Origin: Acidobacteriota bacterium
GTDB taxonomy: Bacteria > Acidobacteriota > Terriglobia > Acidiferrales > UBA7541
NCBI GenBank assembly: GCA_003225315.1
Contig: QHZD01000018.1
Span: forward strand, 248,001-312,000
Length of the DNA: 64,000 bases
Reading direction: 5' to 3'
Both the position numbers and the translations under genes were made by a program. Below, in pieces: positions 9,276 through 17,551 of the stretch; position 1 is the first letter of the stretch; the number at the start of each line of letters is the position of its first letter. The notes under the pieces were generated by a model, which saw only the letters and a list, made by a program, of their open reading frames with translations, searched no databases and was not told the DNA's origin.

Positions 9276-9812
9276 CTATGGAATCGTCGTACCAGATACA
9301 ACTAGGTGGCAGAGTTTTTGCTTCAAGATGTCCACTAACTCGTCTGTATTCGTGAGCCCGAGAATCTCGGCTGGGGTGAGCACTAAGACCCGAATGCCGT
9401 TCCCAAGGGCTGTAGCAATCTCAAAGTGCGCCTGCGTGAGGTCCTGCGCGTTTCCCGTGATCCCTCCCTTGGCGAGAAGGATTCCATGATCGCACCCTCT
9501 GTGGTGAAGGCGCTGCACGAAGTACGCAACTTCTTGACTTCCGCACGGCGTGCTCCAGTTCTTGGCCTCAAGGAGAAGAAGATGCGGTAGGAAGTATAGC
9601 CCTCGATTATGGCGAGCATTCCACAGGGCAACGTCCACCTCCTCTGTAAGGAAAGCATTCAAGGCATTTCGCTGGGCGATCTCGATACCGGGAATCTGGG
9701 GAAATAGAAAGCAGATCAAGTCTTCAAGAGCTCTGCCCTTTTCGTTGACTGTTTCTACCGCATCGACTCGATTCAAGGCAGCTTGCAGACGTCGCTGGGA
9801 GATCCGCGGCAA
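9276..9812 (-). CDS. Mrr-like PD-(D/E)XK restriction endonuclease-type protein
   Basis: A 178-residue protein with a restriction-endonuclease-like core. 'EKGRALEDLICFLF' (residues 24-37) is the family's first helix with its Glu; D60 in 'EEVDVALWN' and E82/K84 in 'LLLEAKNW' complete the D...ExK catalytic set. A Q/H-rich helix follows ('VAYFVQRLHHRG'). This is the Mrr/type IV-like branch of the nuclease superfamily. The only start available near the domain is TTG at 9812. It is in the same frame as the upstream 302-residue gene and separated from it only by TAG and one GCT codon, so this may be the second half of an interrupted fusion or a coupled second cistron. Likely defence-related (inference). 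Confidence 0.75.
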   Translation of the reverse strand: MPRISQRRLQAALNRVDAVETVNEKGRALEDLICFLFPQIPGIEIAQRNALNAFLTEEVDVALWNARHNRGLYFLPHLLLLEAKNWSTPCGSQEVAYFVQRLHHRGCDHGILLAKGGITGNAQDLTQAHFEIATALGNGIRVLVLTPAEILGLTNTDELVDILKQKLCHLVVSGTTIP

Positions 9813-9815
9813 AGC

Positions 9816-10724
9816 CTAGACCCCGCCGTGCGCGGCGACGTTACGGAAGCGAACCAGTTCCTGGCGGAGTCTTCCCTGTTTAAGCAGTCGCTCAAGTGTT
9901 GGTCCGCCGACCTGAAAAATGAGAGGTCGGCTGCTCGAAATCAAAGGGTACTCCCGATTCTGTTCGTCCCAATAAACGAGAAGGCCGCCCTGCCCGTGCG
10001 TCTTCTCGACATATTCTCGAAGCTGTGCAGCCGCTTGGCCGACTGATAAATCAGACAGTTCTCCAGCCTTAACCTCAACTAAGAGAGGGTTCCCAAGAGG
10101 CTCCGGAAGATCATCTATCCAGACTGCGAAGTCTGGCCTTTCTGCTGTCCCCCTCTCAGAATGCGAGACAAGAAATCCGGCATTTTGGAAGAGCCGGGCC
10201 GTCCTAGCCGCATACTCTCGACCTGGAAAAGAGAACTCCTGAACAAGGCGTTTAGACGGAGTGGCGGGACTCTTTGCGCGAGACGCCCGACCTTTTGGGA
10301 CAGGCTTCTTACTAGCGTGCCTCAAAAACGTTGCAAGCGCAGATCGAATAGCGACTTCGTTCTTGGGATCAGTCCGGAAGTACGTCCAAGTCACAATGTC
10401 CATCGGCGGATTCGACGAGGGGTCCAGAAAAGCCAAGATGGGCTTCTGCCTGGCATAAGCAAGGCCCATCTCGAAGAGAATGTTGGGGTTTTCTCCCTCG
10501 GGCATCATGGCACAAATAAAGTCGCTCTTACTGATAGCCTCGTCTATGCCAATGATGAGATTGTTTGCGAAATTCAGTTTTGTGAGGTCACGCCAGCTAA
10601 TTGAGTTTTCTTCGAGAATCTTGCGCAAAACTGAAGTGTCCGCGCCGAACGGTGCTGAGATAAAACATGTTTTGAAGCGTGACCGGGGCAAAACAACCTT
10701 CCTTCGACTTGGGTGAACTAGCAT
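9816..10724 (-). CDS. TIR/2-deoxyribosyltransferase-like domain fused to PD-(D/E)XK-like domain
   Basis: A 302-residue protein with two domains. Residues 17-115 form a nucleotide-binding alpha/beta domain of the TIR / nucleoside 2-deoxyribosyltransferase-like type: strand 'CFISAPFG' (20-27), 'AISKSDFICAMMP', and the hallmark 'NPNILFEMGLAYA' with Glu85 in the catalytic position, then 'KPILAFLD'. Residues 160-290 look like a PD-(D/E)XK nuclease: D198 in 'RPDFAVW', E217/K219 in 'LLVEVKAG', then a Gln-rich helix. I chose the ATG at 10724; a TTG at 10796 would add 24 residues. TIR-like NADase or base-release domains are common in antiphage effectors; a defence role here is inference. The downstream nuclease gene follows in frame after one stop codon. 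Confidence 0.72.
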   Translation of the reverse strand: MLVHPSRRKVVLPRSRFKTCFISAPFGADTSVLRKILEENSISWRDLTKLNFANNLIIGIDEAISKSDFICAMMPEGENPNILFEMGLAYARQKPILAFLDPSSNPPMDIVTWTYFRTDPKNEVAIRSALATFLRHASKKPVPKGRASRAKSPATPSKRLVQEFSFPGREYAARTARLFQNAGFLVSHSERGTAERPDFAVWIDDLPEPLGNPLLVEVKAGELSDLSVGQAAAQLREYVEKTHGQGGLLVYWDEQNREYPLISSSRPLIFQVGGPTLERLLKQGRLRQELVRFRNVAAHGGV

Positions 10725-10896
10725 CCGTAGAATATCACCACGGCACTCAACCGTGCCTACACATGGCCGGTGCACCACATGGGTCAAGTTTTTCAAGTGG
10801 GTCTATACTGAGCACGGCTGAACCGGGCCGCCCCGAAGATACTTGCAAGCTAAGATGACAGATGCTATACCTCTCTTACTCTCCTGAGGCACACCC

Positions 10897-12210
10897 ATGA
10901 ACGCAAAAACTGCCATTGTTCTAATCGTTCTCATTTTGGCAGGCGTGGCTGTATATATCTTGTGGCCGCGAGATTGCTCCTTCTCTGCCCGCAAGCGATC
11001 ACTGGGCATTGACTTGGAAGTTGGCCTCGACAAGGTGAAGTCCGTGAAAGGCAAGATCGGTATTTCGGATGACCAGGTACGCGATTTCGACACCTTCATG
11101 AAAGATCTCGCCCTCAAGTACGACATGGCTTGCACCGATCATAAGAACAAACGAATGAATGACGCTGAATATTCTTGCCGCCGCAAGAACATGGACGACA
11201 TGCTGGATAAACTCCAACTTTTCCTGACTAAGGTAAACGCTGCCGTCAGCCTTCCTGACCCTTCAGCCCAGAAAGAGGTCATTTTGAGAGCCCTTAGCGA
11301 TCTCGAGGAGGTTGAGAAAAAGGGTTACGCCTCAGGGTGCACTTCTGCGATGAATGTCAGCCCTCGTACGCTCGCATTTAACGACCACGTATCGGAACAC
11401 TCTGTGCAAATCAGTAACTCCGGCAATAATCAAATTACATTCAGCGTGGCTGACGTGCCGCGAGGCTTTGTTCCTCAACCTTCGTCAGGCAACATTGTGG
11501 TTGGACAAACCGTGTCAGTGGCCGTCTTTCGCACTTCGGAGCCCATTACGAACATTCCGCCATTGACTTTTCGTCTTGTCAACAACTTCATGGACGAAGT
11601 ACCAGTTGAAATCCAATTCGACCAAGAAAATACCAGCCTATACGATGACCTAGCGACCAAGGTCCAGTCGCTTTCCTCTCAACAAAATCGCCCCCCCACC
11701 GTTGGAGACGCCCTGAAGATCGTTGACGAGTCCCTCCCTAAGTCGGGCGCCTGGATGTCCATCAAAAACGCTGACTCGATGCGCTATTTCCTAGCCGCTG
11801 GTGTGCTCTCGCGTGCTGGGAGCGCCTCTGAGGCCCACCAGGCCCTTGATACCGCAACGGCAAAGAATCCCGAGCTCGAGAAGCAGCCGGCGACTCTGAT
11901 CCTGCGCGGGGTTGTCCTGAATCGGGAAGGTAAGCCTGACGAAGCTCTACAGCATTTCTCAAAAGCAAACACTCTTGTTGTAGGTTCCAAGACCGAAAAA
12001 GACACCCGCGCCATCACGAGCCTGCTCTCAGGTGCTGTGGCGCAGAAGCAGGGGCAAGCTGATGCGAGCGTCTGGTTGGGAAAAAAGGAGGTCCAGGACG
12101 CTGCCAAGAACAACCCAAAAGTGGTGGACTTTGCTGCAACCGAGGTTAAAGTCAAGAACCTAAACCAGGCAATTCAGAAGGCTTCCGCCCAAGCAGCCAC
12201 GCCTCATTGA
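10897..12210 (+). CDS. membrane-anchored protein with Ig-like and TPR-like regions, unknown function
   Basis: A 437-residue protein. Residues 4-23 form an N-terminal transmembrane anchor ('IVLIVLILAGVAVYILW'). A helical region with several Cys follows (28-145), then a beta-sandwich like an ASH/HYDIN or BACON domain ('NVSPRTLAFNDHVSEHSVQISNSGNNQITFSV', about 148-245), then helical repeats resembling TPRs (about 295-420, 'ALQHFSKANTL'). No catalytic motif is visible. It is divergent from the TIR-like gene, with about 170 bp between starts. Whether it belongs with that locus or is an ordinary chromosomal gene is unclear. Confidence 0.72.
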   Translation: MNAKTAIVLIVLILAGVAVYILWPRDCSFSARKRSLGIDLEVGLDKVKSVKGKIGISDDQVRDFDTFMKDLALKYDMACTDHKNKRMNDAEYSCRRKNMDDMLDKLQLFLTKVNAAVSLPDPSAQKEVILRALSDLEEVEKKGYASGCTSAMNVSPRTLAFNDHVSEHSVQISNSGNNQITFSVADVPRGFVPQPSSGNIVVGQTVSVAVFRTSEPITNIPPLTFRLVNNFMDEVPVEIQFDQENTSLYDDLATKVQSLSSQQNRPPTVGDALKIVDESLPKSGAWMSIKNADSMRYFLAAGVLSRAGSASEAHQALDTATAKNPELEKQPATLILRGVVLNREGKPDEALQHFSKANTLVVGSKTEKDTRAITSLLSGAVAQKQGQADASVWLGKKEVQDAAKNNPKVVDFAATEVKVKNLNQAIQKASAQAATPH

Positions 12211-12562
12211 TCCTCATGGGGCATTACTGAACTTTTCAGCTTTCCCGTCTCGCTTCCTCATTCGCGGATTTCAACCTTCAAACTTGTAACCTGCAACCGT
12301 TTCAACGCTTTACCGCCCCATTCGAATGATATCCAACAAATAACTTGACAAGCGCTGAATTTCGTATTACTCTGGTTTGTGTATATCGCATCCCACCCTC
12401 GCCTCGTCTTAGCTTTTCCGACTCGCCACCCCGTCCCATTAGACTACTATTTCCCTAAATCCTTTCCTGTCATATCTTTTGCCGACCCCTACCCACTAAA
12501 CTCTTTGGAATCATATTGTTCCAAAAACATGGGGGGAGGGGGGTATTCCAGACGTTCCTGTG

Positions 12563-12626
12563 GCTGAGCGCGCCAAACGGGAGCGCAAAAGCTCTGCAAA
12601 CGAGAGCTGAGTGCGCCAAACGGGAG
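12563..12626. repeat. two 21-bp direct repeats 43 bp apart
   Basis: Copies at 12563-12583 and 12606-12626 differ at one base; the shared core is GCGCCAAACGGGAG. They sit at the left margin of the phage element, where MuA-type transposases bind short repeated end sites. They are candidate end sites only, because I see no matching copies at the right margin. Confidence 0.45.
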
Positions 12627-12774
12627 TAGAAGGGGCCATTTTCCGCCGCCAACCCCCCGTAAAAAGCCATCGGCCACCGCATCGGCCACTCCCGCGAACC
12701 GACTCCCGTAAAGTGAACAAAGCACAGCGGTTTTATCCTCCGCGTTATTACTTGGAACAATGTAACGCCACGCG

Positions 12775-12798
12775 CGCGGCCAAGCGCGGCTTGGCGCG
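12775..12798 (-). terminator. GC-rich hairpin after the phage structural operon
   Basis: Arms CGCGGCCAAGC and GCTTGGCGCG pair with one bulged G around a 3-nt loop. The hairpin lies 20 bp past the stop of the last leftward phage gene. It is placed as a terminator, but no U-run follows, so termination would be weak or need Rho. Confidence 0.45.
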
Positions 12799-12817
12799 GG
12801 GGTGAGGCGGCACCACC

Positions 12818-13105
12818 CTAAGAAAGCTGTGAGCCGACCTCCGCGCATGCTGCCGCCCATGCGACCGCATCTGCAACCGATTGCCTCCGCTCATCAAGAT
12901 AGGTCTGGAGCCAATGCACCGTCAGGACTGGACCGGCTCCCATAGCGCCTACTGTATGGCGCTGAGTCTCGACGTGCTCGCCGACGATCGCCGTGATTTC
13001 ATAAACGAGCGGATTCGAATCGATCTGCACGGTCTTCACAGTCACGTCGCGGCCAGGTAAATTAGCCGATCGCAGCGTCTTGTCCGCCAGGGCCTTCGGT
13101 TTCAT
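12818..13105 (-). CDS. small phage protein downstream of tape measure, unknown function
   Basis: A 95-residue protein, 4 bp downstream of the tape-measure gene and last of the leftward structural operon. It starts 'MKPKALADKTLRSANLPGRDVTVKTVQID' and ends in an amphipathic helix rich in Ala. By position it would be a tail-tip or tail-completion protein, but nothing in the sequence proves that. Confidence 0.65.
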   Translation of the reverse strand: MKPKALADKTLRSANLPGRDVTVKTVQIDSNPLVYEITAIVGEHVETQRHTVGAMGAGPVLTVHWLQTYLDERRQSVADAVAWAAACAEVGSQLS

Positions 13106-13109
13106 CAGC

Positions 13110-14987
13110 TCACCATGCGCCTTCGTGCTGGCCTCTTCGAATGGCGTTCACGATCTTCTTAGCGCCATCCGCGTCCAGCCATTCCTTAACGCTCTTTCCG
13201 TCCCACGCGCTAAGGTGAATATGCACATCTCCGCCAGAGCTGCCTGAATTCATCTGATCGAACCTGGCGCGGCCGTAGCGGCTCACGGCTTCCGGCCGCA
13301 TCACGTATTCTCCTTCGTGGAGAATCGCGGGCACTGCGCCGCCGGTGGCAAAATGCATCGCCGTTCCCGCGAACCACGAGGGGATCGGGCCGCCTGCGCC
13401 AGCGCCGACGAATCCGCCAATGCGGAATTGCGCAGGCCCGAAAGTAAGGGCCGCGCGGCGGTTGCGCTCCGCCTGCGTCAAGTCGATTTCCTTTTCCGCT
13501 TTGTCGATCCACTGGTCGACGTGTCCCACGCGCGAGCGCGAAATGTCCTTCACGCCCGCCTGTTTCAGCGCGTCCACGCCCGCTTGCCTGAGCTGCTCCA
13601 ATGCGTCGCGTGACCCCGTCCAGTCGGTCTGGAATAGGTTGTAGGCGTCTTCAATCGTCGCGGCTTTGCTCTTGATGTCCGCCTCGATCGCCAGCCGCGC
13701 TTTCCTCGTGCTGTGCTGAAAAAGGCCCGCGAACAATCCTGCGATGCCGCCGACCAGCGCGCCAAGCGGGCCGCCAATCGAGAAGCCCAGCAGCGCCCCG
13801 CCCGCAGCTCCGCCGAGGCCGCCCATCACTCCGCCTTTGCCAAAACTCATTCCGAGAAGTCCGATGCCGAGCGTCGCGAGATCCGTTCCAGCGAGCTGCA
13901 TCCCGCCGATCGATAAAGAATTCGAAAATATTTTGCCCATCAACTTGCTTAGGCCCGTAGCCGCCGGTCCCGCACCCGACGGCATGGTCGTTCCCGGTCC
14001 GCCTCCCATGCCCGCCGACAAACCCACTGCGATCGACGCTGGATTGTTCGTTTCGCCGCCGAAGTCTCCGTTGCCACCGCTGAAATTCGTGATCACTCCA
14101 GGCGTGCTACTGATCCCGGCCTGGCTGCCGCTTCCTCGGCCTCCGAAAATCCCGCCGAGTCCGAGCGAACCAAAAATCGCGCCAAGGATTCCGCCGCTGC
14201 CATTCATCGTTTGCTGCGAAGCGCCGCGCATCTGCTGCATCCCGAGAATCCACTGCGCGACCATCTCGAAGACCATCTTCTTGAACATATCGAGGAAGCG
14301 CTTCTTGATGTTCCCGCTGGTGATATCGTCGAAGAGTCTCTCCATCTGCGACACCAGCTCATCGCGCCGCTGCGCATAGAGTTCCTGCAAAGCAGCCGTT
14401 TGCTGGCGCGCGGCGTGCAGTTCGTCCAGGTCGCCGGTCGCAACCATTTCGCGAATTCTGGCCATGCGCTCTTCGTAGTTCGCGGTGATCGCGGCGTTGG
14501 CACGCTCCCAGGGCGGCGCAATCGCAATGGCTGCCTGCCGTTCGATGCTCAGCGTTTGGTCCTCCATGCGCCGTTGCCTTTCGGCGCGCTGCTGCTCCAA
14601 CCTCTGATCCTCCGCATCGAACTCCTCTTCCATTTTGGTTTTCTTCTGGTACTCCACCTCGTAATACGAAATGCGTTTCCTGCTCGCTTCGGCTGAGATC
14701 GCAGTGACCGTCGCCGACGCCTGAGCCGCCAGAGCAGGCTCCTTCGAAAAGACTTTTTCAACCGCAGCTATTTGGGCTTGGGCGTCCGCGTCGATCTGCG
14801 CTATTCCGGTCAGACCGCCTTTCCTTGCGGCGCTGGCCATCTCGTCGAGCTTCGCGCTGGCTTCCTCCGTGGCCCGCGCTATTTTCTTGATCTCTTCGGC
14901 GCGGTCTTTCGCGAACGTCGTGTCGAATTCCTTCCCAGCATTCTTCGTGGCCTGCCCCAGCTCCATGACTGCTGCCTGCGCCCTCAA
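13110..14987 (-). CDS. phage tail tape measure protein, C-terminal part (frameshifted)
   Basis: A 625-codon frame that continues the tape-measure protein begun at 15675. It opens with a long coiled coil (residues 1-190, rich in Ala, Glu, Arg and Gln), then a Gly-rich low-complexity and hydrophobic middle (about 220-420, 'GGIFGGRGSGSQAG', 'GGALLGFSIGGPLGALVGGIAGLFAGLF'), typical of tape measures and their membrane-active segments. A compact C-terminal part follows, ending 'LHEGEYVMRPEAVSRYGRARFDQMN...' with 'HIHLSAWDGKSVKEWL', a tail-protein motif common to lambda-like and Mu-like phages. The nominal TTG start at 14987 lies at the break from the previous frame; read together the two frames give about 855 residues. 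Confidence 0.75.
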   Translation of the reverse strand: MRAQAAVMELGQATKNAGKEFDTTFAKDRAEEIKKIARATEEASAKLDEMASAARKGGLTGIAQIDADAQAQIAAVEKVFSKEPALAAQASATVTAISAEASRKRISYYEVEYQKKTKMEEEFDAEDQRLEQQRAERQRRMEDQTLSIERQAAIAIAPPWERANAAITANYEERMARIREMVATGDLDELHAARQQTAALQELYAQRRDELVSQMERLFDDITSGNIKKRFLDMFKKMVFEMVAQWILGMQQMRGASQQTMNGSGGILGAIFGSLGLGGIFGGRGSGSQAGISSTPGVITNFSGGNGDFGGETNNPASIAVGLSAGMGGGPGTTMPSGAGPAATGLSKLMGKIFSNSLSIGGMQLAGTDLATLGIGLLGMSFGKGGVMGGLGGAAGGALLGFSIGGPLGALVGGIAGLFAGLFQHSTRKARLAIEADIKSKAATIEDAYNLFQTDWTGSRDALEQLRQAGVDALKQAGVKDISRSRVGHVDQWIDKAEKEIDLTQAERNRRAALTFGPAQFRIGGFVGAGAGGPIPSWFAGTAMHFATGGAVPAILHEGEYVMRPEAVSRYGRARFDQMNSGSSGGDVHIHLSAWDGKSVKEWLDADGAKKIVNAIRRGQHEGAW

Positions 14988-15675
14988 TTTTCGCGGACGC
15001 TTTCCGCGCCGCCTCTGTCGATTCCGTTACGCTTCCGCCGACCATTCCCGTGGCAGGGTTGGAAAGTAGCACTTCGTGGGTTTCCTTCGACTGCTTCTGC
15101 AACTTCGCCAGTTCGGCGGTCAGGTCGGCGACTTTTTTCTTCGCCGCGTCGAAATTCTCGTTTGCGATGGCCTGCTTCTCTGAGATAAGCGGCAGCCCGC
15201 TTAGGCCGATCAGGCGATAGGACTCCCGCAGTTTGTCGATGTGGTCGTTGGCCTCGATGAACACCTTGTTCAGCTCGCCCTGCGCCTCCATTGCCTTCTT
15301 GGTCGCTTCGCCCCAACCCAGCATTTCCGCGGCGACGCCCGCGATCTTTTCCCCAGCGACTTTCGCGATTTCGATGAAGCCAAGAACGGCGAGCCCGCTG
15401 AAGGCCGCCGAGAAAATGGAACCGATGCCGGCCGCCTGCGCGATCGTTCCTCGCAGGGCGCGCGGAATTTTTACGCCAAACTCTTCGCCCAGCAGCGCCG
15501 CGCTTTCCCGCGCTCTCAAAGCGCCGGATTCTATGTTATTAAATGTTTGCTCGCTTATCCGTTGGACAGGCTGGAGCGTCGGCCCGAGCTTCCCCGCTTC
15601 GGCGTTGATCTGCTTAAACGCGTTCGTGGCGCCCTTGTCGTCAACTTCGATGATGATCTGTGCGGTCGCCGCCAC
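14758..15675 (-). CDS. phage tail tape measure protein, N-terminal part (frameshifted)
   Basis: The frame runs 305 codons, but only about the first 228 residues look like real protein: 'MAATAQIIIEVDDKGATNAFKQIN' is the usual tape-measure opening, followed by hydrophobic helices ('IGSIFSAAFSGLAVLGFIEIAKVAG') and coiled coil ('ADLTAELAKLQKQSKETHEV'). After 'AARKASAK' (near 14990) the composition turns to Arg/Gly/Ser nonsense while the overlapping frame continues the coiled coil ('LRAQAAVMELGQATKNAGKEFD'). A +1 shift in the AAAATTG stretch at about 14985-14991 joins them. Upstream gene stop is 3 bp away. Confidence 0.75.
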   Translation of the reverse strand: MAATAQIIIEVDDKGATNAFKQINAEAGKLGPTLQPVQRISEQTFNNIESGALRARESAALLGEEFGVKIPRALRGTIAQAAGIGSIFSAAFSGLAVLGFIEIAKVAGEKIAGVAAEMLGWGEATKKAMEAQGELNKVFIEANDHIDKLRESYRLIGLSGLPLISEKQAIANENFDAAKKKVADLTAELAKLQKQSKETHEVLLSNPATGMVGGSVTESTEAARKASAKIEGAGSSHGAGAGHEECWEGIRHDVRERPRRRDQENSAGHGGSQREARRDGQRRKERRSDRNSADRRGRPSPNSCG

Positions 15676-15678
15676 GGT

Positions 15679-16101
15679 TTAGTTTGCCCTTCCCGCCGCG
15701 GCGGCCGCGCGCTGGCATTCGTTGCAGGTCTTGTCCCATTCATGTTCGAGCCGTGCGCCGCACCCCCTGCAACGCGGATGTGCGCGGTCGAATTCAGCGC
15801 GGGCAGCCGCGATGGATAACATTCCCCGCAGTTCCGTCATGTCCAGGTCGAATCTAAGTTGGATGCCCATCCCGAGGAACGATTCGAGTTCCATGAGATA
15901 CCCGACGCGAGCGTAATACCCTTCAGCAAGGCTGCGGTTGCTCCCTATTTTTTGGAGGATTTCCTCCGGGTTGGCCGACCCACGCGCCAGCTCTTCAAGC
16001 CGCTTGCGTGCTGGAGCCGAACGCGCCTCCTCCATCAGCTCAAGCGCAGCCTGTTTCAGGCCCGAGAAATCACTGGCGACGGAAACTGCACCGTGGTTCA
16101 T
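15679..16101 (-). CDS. phage protein with zinc ribbon, upstream of tape measure
   Basis: A 140-residue protein: helical first part (1-105), then a C-terminal zinc ribbon with two Cys pairs, 'CRGCGARLEHEWDKTCNEC'. It overlaps the previous gene by ATGA and ends 3 bp before the tape measure. In many tailed phages that slot holds the tail assembly chaperone, so this could be one, but the zinc ribbon is unusual and I do not recognise the family. Confidence 0.68.
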   Translation of the reverse strand: MNHGAVSVASDFSGLKQAALELMEEARSAPARKRLEELARGSANPEEILQKIGSNRSLAEGYYARVGYLMELESFLGMGIQLRFDLDMTELRGMLSIAAARAEFDRAHPRCRGCGARLEHEWDKTCNECQRAAAAAGRAN

Positions 16102-16922
16102 ACTTCTTCCAGTTCCTCCACTTCCCCACCGGAGGGCTTGTCAAAGAGAATCGAAATTGCGGTGATCTTGTGGAAGCAATCCATTTTGGAAACGCACTGC
16201 TCGCGTCCACCGATGGGCTGGCCGCCAACCGAGTAGCCCTTCGCCGACAGAATCAGCTCGTCGTAAAGTTCGACATAAACGCCGTTGAGCTTCGGATGCA
16301 ACGTCCGTTGCGATTGAGAACCGCCCACCGCCTTGGTGCGCGTGCTGTAGTTGTGCAGCTTCCGCCAGTGCTCAATCGTGGGCGGCGTAAAGCGGTGAAT
16401 CAGGCCCTGATAATGGGGCATTCCACAGTCCCCCGCAGACCAAAACGCATCGAGAGAAACAACGTCGGCTTCCGGGTCGATGCCGAGGTCGGCGCGGTTT
16501 TCCGATTCCGTCACCTTCACCAAAATCTCTGTAGCCCGAAGCCGGTGAACGCCTGGAACGCGGTCTTTCCAATTCGGGAGAGTCATAATGTCCTGGCCGT
16601 CTGTCAGCGAATATCCAACGACGCGCTTAATCGCGCGTTCGTAGAGCTTCAAGACGTTTGTGCGCATATCGATGTGGTAGTCCATCGAATTGCCGCTTTT
16701 CCGTTCGGTCGCGACCGTCATGGAAGAAAAATATGCGTCCACGTCGGCGCGAGTGACCGGATTGAAAACATGCCGGCGGAACGTCCCTGTTTCTTTGTGT
16801 CGGAACGCAACCACGCGCTCCGCGATATCGAGCGGAAGAAGCTCGGGCTGTGGCGTGGCCGTGATGCCCTGCCCTTCGCGGTCGATGCTTACGCCCGCAT
16901 TCGAACTCGTTGATTCGCTCAC
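16098..16922 (-). CDS. phage structural-type protein, unknown function
   Basis: A 274-residue soluble protein in the leftward phage operon, coupled by ATGA overlaps on both sides. It begins with a Ser/Asn-rich flexible segment (1-30). The body has mixed alpha/beta character, including 'FNPVTRADVDAYFSSM' and 'NGVYVELYDELILSAKGYSVGG', and it ends in an acidic tail 'GGEVEELEEV'. Position between the capsid and the tape measure suggests a neck or tail-tube component, but no family signature is seen. Confidence 0.65.
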   Translation of the reverse strand: MSESTSSNAGVSIDREGQGITATPQPELLPLDIAERVVAFRHKETGTFRRHVFNPVTRADVDAYFSSMTVATERKSGNSMDYHIDMRTNVLKLYERAIKRVVGYSLTDGQDIMTLPNWKDRVPGVHRLRATEILVKVTESENRADLGIDPEADVVSLDAFWSAGDCGMPHYQGLIHRFTPPTIEHWRKLHNYSTRTKAVGGSQSQRTLHPKLNGVYVELYDELILSAKGYSVGGQPIGGREQCVSKMDCFHKITAISILFDKPSGGEVEELEEV

Positions 16923-17104
16923 TGCGGCACCTCCAGCGTTTGAAATTCTTTGGGAAAGCCGATGCCCAAAGACCGTGCCAGTTCCTCGTTGCGACGCACA
17001 TGCTCAATCCGGTCGAGCATCGCCGCCCTGACCGGCGATGGCTCAAGCAAATCTCGAAGTTCCTGAAGATTGTTCTGGAGAATTTGTTCGGACAATCGGA
17101 CCAT
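16919..17104 (-). CDS. small phage protein, unknown function
   Basis: A 61-residue, mostly helical, charged protein ('MVRLSEQILQNNLQELRDLLEPSPVR...'). GAGAGGTG precedes the ATG at good spacing, and the stop overlaps the start of the 274-residue gene, both supporting a real gene. Function unknown. Confidence 0.62.
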   Translation of the reverse strand: MVRLSEQILQNNLQELRDLLEPSPVRAAMLDRIEHVRRNEELARSLGIGFPKEFQTLEVPQ

Positions 17105-17294
17105 GAGAACACCTCTCTTAAAATCGAGATGTCTCAGGCTCGGAGTCCACGCGGGGTTGCGTGAAGCTCGCTCGGCTCAAGTGCTCAAAGCCCTGAGTTG
17201 TTCCCGGCCAGCTTGTTTGCACTAGGAAGTGCCCGTTCCGGGATGAAGCTGAAACTGACTATACCAGATGAGGATAGGCAAAACGAGTGCCCCA

Positions 17295-17480
17295 TCAACT
17301 TCCGGCCTCTGGGGCGAGCGTTATTTTTTTCCTTTTGGCAAATTCTAGAATCGACTCAGCGCTATACATGGACTCCATCTTCAGCTCGCCGTCTCGGGCC
17401 AAAAGCCCCAGCTCGTTCGCGGTCAAAGAGAGCAGCCGCTCGGTTTCCTCGATGGAGTAAAGATTCTTTTTCAATCCCAT
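17295..17480 (-). CDS. small helix-turn-helix-like phage protein
   Basis: A 61-residue protein; 'LYSIEETERLLSLTANELGLLARDGELK' fits a MerR/excisionase-like winged helix in which an Ala-Asn turn joins two helices. AGGAGAGAG sits about 10 nt before the ATG at 17480, supporting expression. It lies between the capsid gene and the tail-side genes; about 190 bp without features separates it from the next gene. Confidence 0.6.
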   Translation of the reverse strand: MGLKKNLYSIEETERLLSLTANELGLLARDGELKMESMYSAESILEFAKRKKITLAPEAGS

Positions 17481-17511
17481 TTTTGCTCTCTCTCCTATTT
17501 CCCGGCCATCG

Positions 17512-17551
17512 CCTGACCGCTCTCCCCGATCGAGGCGGGGAGGCGGTCAGG
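17512..17551 (-). terminator. 16-bp hairpin downstream of the capsid gene
   Basis: Left arm CCTGACCGC plus CTCCCCG (17512-17528, one bulged T) pairs with CGGGGAG plus GCGGTCAGG (17536-17551) around a 7-nt loop. A second inverted pair GCGCAGAG/CTCTGCGC lies at 17567-17595. There is no U-tract. In the 150 bp between capsid and the next small gene, this is best read as a termination, attenuation or RNA-processing site that keeps capsid mRNA abundant (inference). Confidence 0.5.

Larger units (their letters stand above)
12211..12817. other. 607-bp intergenic stretch at left edge of the phage element
   Basis: No credible gene is visible here. It holds a pyrimidine-rich stretch (about 12380-12500), a possible sigma70 promoter with TTGACA at 12345-12350 and TACTCT at 12368-12373, and a perfect 7-bp inverted repeat TTTGGAA (12504-12510 / 12519-12525). 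A G-tract run follows at about 12531-12543, then a 21-bp direct repeat (12563-12583 and 12606-12626) and a GC-rich hairpin (12775-12798). The left boundary of the phage element is probably in this interval. Confidence 0.5.

Noticed and set aside
9816-9818. TAG between the nuclease modules as a pyrrolysine codon
   Set aside because: No PYLIS-like context or Pyl genes are seen, the codon is in a linker rather than an active site, and bacterial Pyl use is rare.
12345-12373. Promoter TTGACA-17-TACTCT driving a hidden RNA gene
   Set aside because: The -10 match is poor and no gene or stable RNA fold follows; kept only as a remark in the intergenic entry.
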